NCBI GenBank assembly: GCA_964036315.1
Contig: OZ038500.1
Span: 63,160,749 to 63,224,748, forward strand
Length of the DNA: 64,000 nt
DNA from: Acanthosepion esculentum
Taxonomy: Eukaryota > Mollusca > Cephalopoda > Sepiida > Sepiidae
Direction: 5' to 3'
Shown here: piece by piece, positions 59,360-64,000 of the stretch
How positions within the stretch are numbered: the stretch's first letter is position 1
How the letters are laid out: each line of letters starts with the position of its first letter
The notes under the pieces: model-generated
The model's database searches: none
Told to the model about the DNA's origin: nothing
What the model saw: the letters and a program-made list of their open reading frames with translations, nothing else
Made by a program: the position numbers and the translations under genes

Positions 59360-61146
59360 ATGGTGTCCCTGCAATAGTCCTTAAGGTGCTTCGGAACTGC
59401 CCCTTGTCCTATCTAAACATAATAATTGCCTTGCTGCTTCTTGCTTTGGGGCTTGTTGGAAATCCTCTTCTGTAGTTCCAGTTTTTAAGAACTCAGATAC
59501 ATCGTCAGATCCTTCTAGCTATCGACCTTCTACTCCTTTTGGCAATGTACGAGAGACTCGAATTAATTAGTTAAATATCTCACCTCCCAGAGTTTTCTTC
59601 CAAATAAACAATATAGCTTTCGTTTCTCTAGGCGAACTGCTGATGTATTAACGATTATTACTGACAGAATATATCAAGCTTTAGAAAAGAATGGTGAAGC
59701 TCGCGCTGTTGCTTTGGATATCTCGAAGGCATTTGACAGGGTTTGGTATACTGGTTTTCTTTACAAGCTGAAAGATTATGATATTTCTGGGTGAATTTTT
59801 AACTGATTTAGTCTTTCTTATCAAATCACGAAATGAAAGTTGTCTTGAATGGCCACTCTTCTAGATCTTTTTTCCTTAATGCAAGTGTTCCCCAGGACTC
59901 TATCCATTGTTCCTCATTTTCGTAGATGGCCTTCTTGATGTCATCAATTCTCAGCTCGGTATCTATGATGATTGCACAACTATTTACTCCTGTCTTAAAT
60001 AAGTCTGATTGGTTGAATAAGGTAAAATTGGCAGCTGATTTAAAAAATGGCCTACAATCTGTTGTTAAATAGAGCAAGGAGTGGCTTGTTCATTTTAACG
60101 CCCCCAAAACGAAACTTCACTCTTTTAATCGTCTGAGAGAACCCGTTTTACTTTAAATCAGCATGGCTGATGCTAACCTTCAGGAGAGTGACTCATTCGG
60201 ACTAAAGTTTTCCGCTGACATGAAGTGGAAAGATTATATTGAATCAGCTGCTAGGTTTGCTTCTAGGAAAATTGGTTCACTGTATCGTGTTAGACAATTT
60301 TTCTCTCCTGAATCTATCTTACATAAGTCTACCATTCGTCCTTGCTTTGCATATTGCTACCACATTCGGTCTGGTGACCCTGGTATATATTTAGAGATTC
60401 ATGATAAAATCCGCAATGTTATTGGTCCTGACCTGTTATTCAGTTACTTTCCCGCCGCTATAACGTATCTTCCCTGTGCCTTTTCTATAAATAATTTAAT
60501 GGTAATTGTTCTGATGAACTTCCCTTCTTGTTTCCCAATCAACTTTGATCTTCAAAAATTTAAATACAATACCGATCGTTACCTTGTGGAGTTACCCCAC
60601 TTACTTTCCTAAAACAACCGCCACTAGGAGATGTCTATGAATAGACTGTGACATTCTCTGTCATCCTCTTTTTCCTATTTCACTCAGGGACGGTAAGATG
60701 TAGGTCGAACGAAGAAAACGCTATTCCACTGGGGAGTACACATGTGCGCGTACACACACACGCAATTTAACAGTTTAAATGTTTTCTTCATTCATGTTCC
60801 TTGTTTTGTAACACGAAACAATATTCTATTTTCTATGTACACCCTTGTTTTGTTAATACATACTTATCATTTGTTTTATATATATATATAGTTTTGTTAT
60901 TGTCATTGTATTACCCTGACTCACATTCTGAGTCCGGCATTTTTGTTGGGGGATAAATACACAAGGAGACACGTGTTTTCCACCTAAACACTCGACCAGC
61001 AAACACTTACAACAGTCTCCTGTCTTCTAAATTATTGTTCTTTTATTGTACTCATCCTTTAATAGTATATTTTCTCATATTCTAACACTCAGTAACCACT
61101 CGCGCCTTAGTGGCTTTATTGCCTCGCTTGGGGTGAAATGATAAAG
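59360..61146 (+). mobile_element. CR1-like LINE: RT domain and complete 3' end
   Basis: The plus strand encodes, across frames, the PAIVLKVLRNC region, SSVVPVFKNSDTSSDPSSYR, RTADVLTIITDRIYQALEK and VALDISKAFDRVWYTGFLYK (first catalytic Asp motif). After a damaged section without a clear YADD comes the open frame 60163-60612 (MADANLQESDSFGLKFSADM, KWKDYIESAARFASRKIGSL, PCFAYCYHIRSGD). The 3' untranslated region runs from 60612 and ends TTGGGGTGAAATGATAAAGA at about 61146. Confidence 0.83.
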
Positions 61147-61257
61147 AAAGGTAGTACTTGTTTACATGGAACCAGTGACTAGCACTCACGCCTAGAATTG
61201 AACTGACGAATGTCAATAACATTTCAGAAATGTATCTGTTGTTGATCTTGTCGATTT

Positions 61258-61472
61258 ACCGCCTCCCAATTTTCGAAACCGCTCCTAGGAGACACTCTCA
61301 GGGCTATAAATAGGCAGTGACATTCTCTGTCGTCCTCTTTTTTCCTTTTTTCACTCAGAGACAGCAAGTTGTAGGTCAAACGAGGAAAACGCTTACGCAC
61401 TGGGGAACGCACACGTGTGCACGCACGCATGCACGTCCGCACCTTTCACTTCATTTTCTCCATGACTTTCTT

Positions 61473-61505
<33 letters not shown>

Positions 61506-61760
61506 TCCCTAGTTTAAATGTTTTCTTCACTGATGTTTATTGTTCATTAACACGCAACAATATTCTATTGTTTATGTATACTCTTGTTTTGTTAATACAT
61601 ACATTACCATTTGTTCATACATATATATTAGTTCTTGTTTCTTTACGTTTATTTGCGTGGACTCACATCCCGAGTCTGCCATGTTTGTTTTGGGTATTTC
61701 AGGAGACACACGTATTTATCTCTCAACACATACACCGGCCCACAACAATCTATAAAATAG
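61258..61760 (+). mobile_element. Second LINE 3' untranslated-region copy in direct orientation
   Basis: CAGTGACATTCTCTGTCGTC, CACTCAGAGACAGCAAGTTG, CTTGTTTTGTTAATACATAC and AGGAGACACACGT correspond to 60640-60985 of the preceding LINE. It contains a (CA)n run at 61474-61503. The coding part and terminal tail are absent. Confidence 0.75.
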
Positions 61761-61829
61761 CCAAAAATTCCTATCTTGTAGTCCAAGCTTTCGCCTGACG
61801 TTTTTAAAAGTGTCGTTATTTTATTTTTG

Positions 61830-62255
61830 AAGGCTAAATCCAATGCGTCAGAACGCAGTAAGTCGTGTTTGAACTCTTCATTCTCTGATAAATCTTGTCG
61901 TTTTTAGCAAATAGAATTAAGAATTTTAAAAAAGAATAAAAAGATGACGTCAGTTTTAAGCGGAAAAAGAATGTTTAAACCTTAACCTCAGATTGGAAAT
62001 TAAAAGAGAAATTCTTCCGTTGACACGGCGACATCGGTTCAGACGACGCCAAAGGCGAACGCTTTCAAATTGTCGCAAATCTTGTCTTTTTCACAGCAGC
62101 AATGCCATTTATTTTTTAAGGTGGGTGCTCTCACTTAACTTGTCTTGTAAGAAATTAGTAATCAGTGAAATTTTATAAACTACTTCTCCATTCCACGAAA
62201 TTTTAGATCTATCTAATCAAAGGTTAAAGGTTATCAGTAAGCAAATATTTCCTGT
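61830..62255. promoter_or_regulatory. CpG-containing unique stretch with a perfect CRE, possible promoter
   Basis: TGACGTCA, the full cAMP-response element palindrome, is at 61945-61952. About 70-130 bp downstream, 62020-62080 is unusually CpG-rich for this window (TTGACACGGCGACATCGGTT, CAGACGACGCCAAAGGCGAA). No mobile element is recognised here. A donor-like AAGGTGGGT is at 62119. This is suggestive of a promoter and first exon, not demonstrated. Confidence 0.25.
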
Positions 62256-63280
62256 CATTTGTTTTTTAGGTATGCTTAGGAATCACAGGTTTTACAAGTA
62301 AGTTAGTATCATTTTGCTTGTAGATACTTGATAGCATGTTTCTTCGACTTGGTATTCAGATCATTCGCTTAAAAAAAAACTAAACCACAGCAAGGAGAAA
62401 AAAAAAGAAATATTTTGAATTTGTCTCGTAAATATTAGGACCAGAAAACATTAGACATATTTTAAATAGGCTTTTGAAGATCAAAGAAAAATATTTTAAG
62501 TGAGTTCTGAGAACTACACTTTCCTTTAACATTCAAATGAGAAACGTAATCGATTTTACAAAAAAAAGAAAAGATAAAAGATGTGGCATTATCATCATGA
62601 GATCTGCTTCGACTTGGAGGCGCTTTGCAAATCAGTGTGATTTCTCATCTCCAACAACTTTGTAAATAAGTTGTATCAGTCCTCACCAAACCTCCGTGCC
62701 CTTTGCTAACTCACGTAAGTCATGTTGGTCTTCCAAGCTCTTCAAAATTCTTACGGGGAATGATGAGATTTTTTTGATAGTTCTTTTAATGTTGTTGTTC
62801 AATGTGTATACTGTGTTTGACCAATGTGTATATTGAAATATTTATTATGGAGTTACGTTACTCCATCTGAAAGAGGTATATATTTATTGTATTTTTATAC
62901 AATTTTGACACAAATCCGAAGAAGTGGAGTGAGGCTGGTCATCACTGACTAACCTAAATCTAGGCAATCTCATTCGCTACCCATTTATTCATTACAATTT
63001 GCTCATTCACCACAAGAACACATCCCTTAAGACAATCCTACATTTACCAAAATACCACATACTCACAAGGAAACAATGATGTAAAAATTTATGGATACTT
63101 ACAATTTTAATTTTTTTTTAATTATTTTTCTCATTTTTCTCATTTTTTACGAAAACATAAAATTTTTTTATCATGAAATGAGGGAGGTGTAATCCCAAAG
63201 ATGAAAAAAAAAAACAACACAAAAAACAACCAAACCAAAACAAAAATATATTAGTAGGACACGTCCACCCCACAGAAAAA
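62256..63280. other. Intergenic AT-rich sequence, nothing recognised
   Basis: No credible ORF, tRNA or repeat family. A-rich tracts lie near 62390 and 63205-63240. Confidence 0.45.
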
Positions 63281-63650
63281 TATGAGTGGCCGCTGTAGTC
63301 TACCGACAGGTAAAATCAAGACTAAAGGTGAGGGAATGACAAAAATAATTTGCGGTGTGGAAAAATCAAAAGCTGACTCGGTAAAAAACAAAAGAAAAAG
63401 GAGATAAAAACAAACTGGGAAGATAATATTCGCTAACCGCCTTACACGGTCAGATGTGGCACAAGGCCGAGTTTATTGTAGGGTATCCGATCCCGTAGTC
63501 TCGGCCCAAATTTCCCCGTATAAAACGGCGTTGGGTAGCTCTTTCCCAAGACAAGACTGTCCTTTAACATAGCCTCGTCTGGGGATCCTCTCATCCCAGA
63601 GGCAGAGAGTTTGACCAGCACAGCTAGAAATGAATCACCAACTGCAGGCC
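63281..63650. other. Unassigned sequence with a SINE-tail-like word
   Basis: CAGATGTGGCACAAGGCCGA at 63451-63470 is the complement of the SINE family D tail (GGCCTTGTGCCACATCT). The surrounding GC-richer text is not recognised. Confidence 0.35.
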
Positions 63651-63659
63651 AACTTACAG

Positions 63660-63989
63660 TATTTACTACTTTACTTATGGTGTTGGCTTGTTGGCATAGA
63701 CGTTACTTTTGAGATGACCCCAAAGGAAGAAATCTAAAGGCGTCAAGTCGCACGATCATGGAGGCCAATTGACTTCGCTGTTTCGAGAGTTTCTCTTCCA
63801 AATTATTTTTGAACGTCCATTTTCGTAATAGGCTTCGATAACTTTAACACGTTGTTTGATTGTTAATCTTTCCATGGTTGAAATTGCCAAAGACTTAAGT
63901 TGTTAAATCTGAAAGATAAAGAAAAAAATCATTAGACGCTTAAACTTAATTCACATTTAAAATCGGTCCAAGTTATTGGAACACCCTTT
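63660..63989 (-). mobile_element. Internally deleted Tc1/mariner-like transposon (left end)
   Basis: On the minus strand, from the (TA)n-flanked terminus at 63989 (GGGTGTTCCAATAACTTGGA), the N-terminus [20 protein letters not shown] is followed after about 6 residues by the C-terminal part of a DDE transposase, WPP-SCDLTPLDFFLWGHLK then SNVYANKP. The catalytic middle is deleted. The N-terminal part and the terminus match 18940-19334. Confidence 0.75.
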
Positions 63990-64000
63990 ATATATATATA
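63989..64000. repeat. (TA)n tract cut by the window end
   Basis: The last 12 bases are a TA run directly abutting the transposon terminus. Confidence 0.85.

Noticed and set aside
60163..60612. 149-codon ORF as an independent gene
   Set aside because: It is the in-frame end of the LINE coding region, followed by that LINE's 3' untranslated region and terminus.

Overview
The window looks like a piece of a large, AT-rich, repeat-dense animal genome, most likely a mollusc and probably a coleoid cephalopod (octopus-like). I infer this from (i) one intron-rich metazoan gene with canonical GT-AG splice sites spread over 46 kb, (ii) several tRNA-derived SINE families each present in multiple copies, (iii) many decayed CR1/Jockey-type and RTE-type LINE fragments and mariner/Tc1-like, hAT-like and possibly Helitron-like DNA transposons, and (iv) very long (TA)n, (GATA)n, (CA)n and (GA)n tracts. 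The taxonomic call is inference; no search was run.

One host gene can be reconstructed. The 3' half of an ANKAR-like gene (ankyrin and armadillo repeat-containing protein) runs on the + strand from 2624 to 48953. Ten exons (2624-3040, 4375-4474, 9821-9968, 12850-13006, 18411-18572, 21811-22040, 24667-24825, 39316-39743, 44985-45037, 48754-48953) join in phase at every junction. They give 684 residues ending in a normal stop: about 600 residues of armadillo repeats, a conserved linker, and a basic Ser/Arg-rich tail. A further 21-nt microexon candidate lies at 46083-46103. The ankyrin part and the promoter must lie upstream of the window.

The most striking object is in the 14.5-kb intron between exons 24667-24825 and 39316-39743: an almost pure 12.8-kb tandem array (24912-37704) of about 225 monomers of 57 or 54 bp. 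It starts 86 nt after the splice donor. It has higher-order structure, with marker blocks recurring at spacings of 1.1-2.3 kb. Its monomer lengths are multiples of three, which keeps at least four of the six reading frames open for hundreds of codons. A 70-bp piece of the left flank is copied at the right edge, followed by two diverged monomers, which suggests how the array grew.

The other introns and the 15 kb downstream of the gene are filled with mobile elements. Several insertions are datable by structure: a 1,031-bp solo LTR with a 4-bp target duplication inside a LINE (8116-9146), a 519-bp hAT-like MITE with an 8-bp target duplication inside an RTE fragment (46514-47032), and a dimeric SINE with a 10-bp target duplication (43642-43924). 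There is also a mariner fold-back with arms of about 170 bp (22151-22770), a three-copy 680-bp tandem repeat with a perfect 18-bp palindrome (39940-42165), and two internally deleted transposase copies (5553-6010 and 63660-63990). No second host gene could be supported in 48954-64000; the best unexplained candidate is a CpG-containing stretch near 61940-62090.
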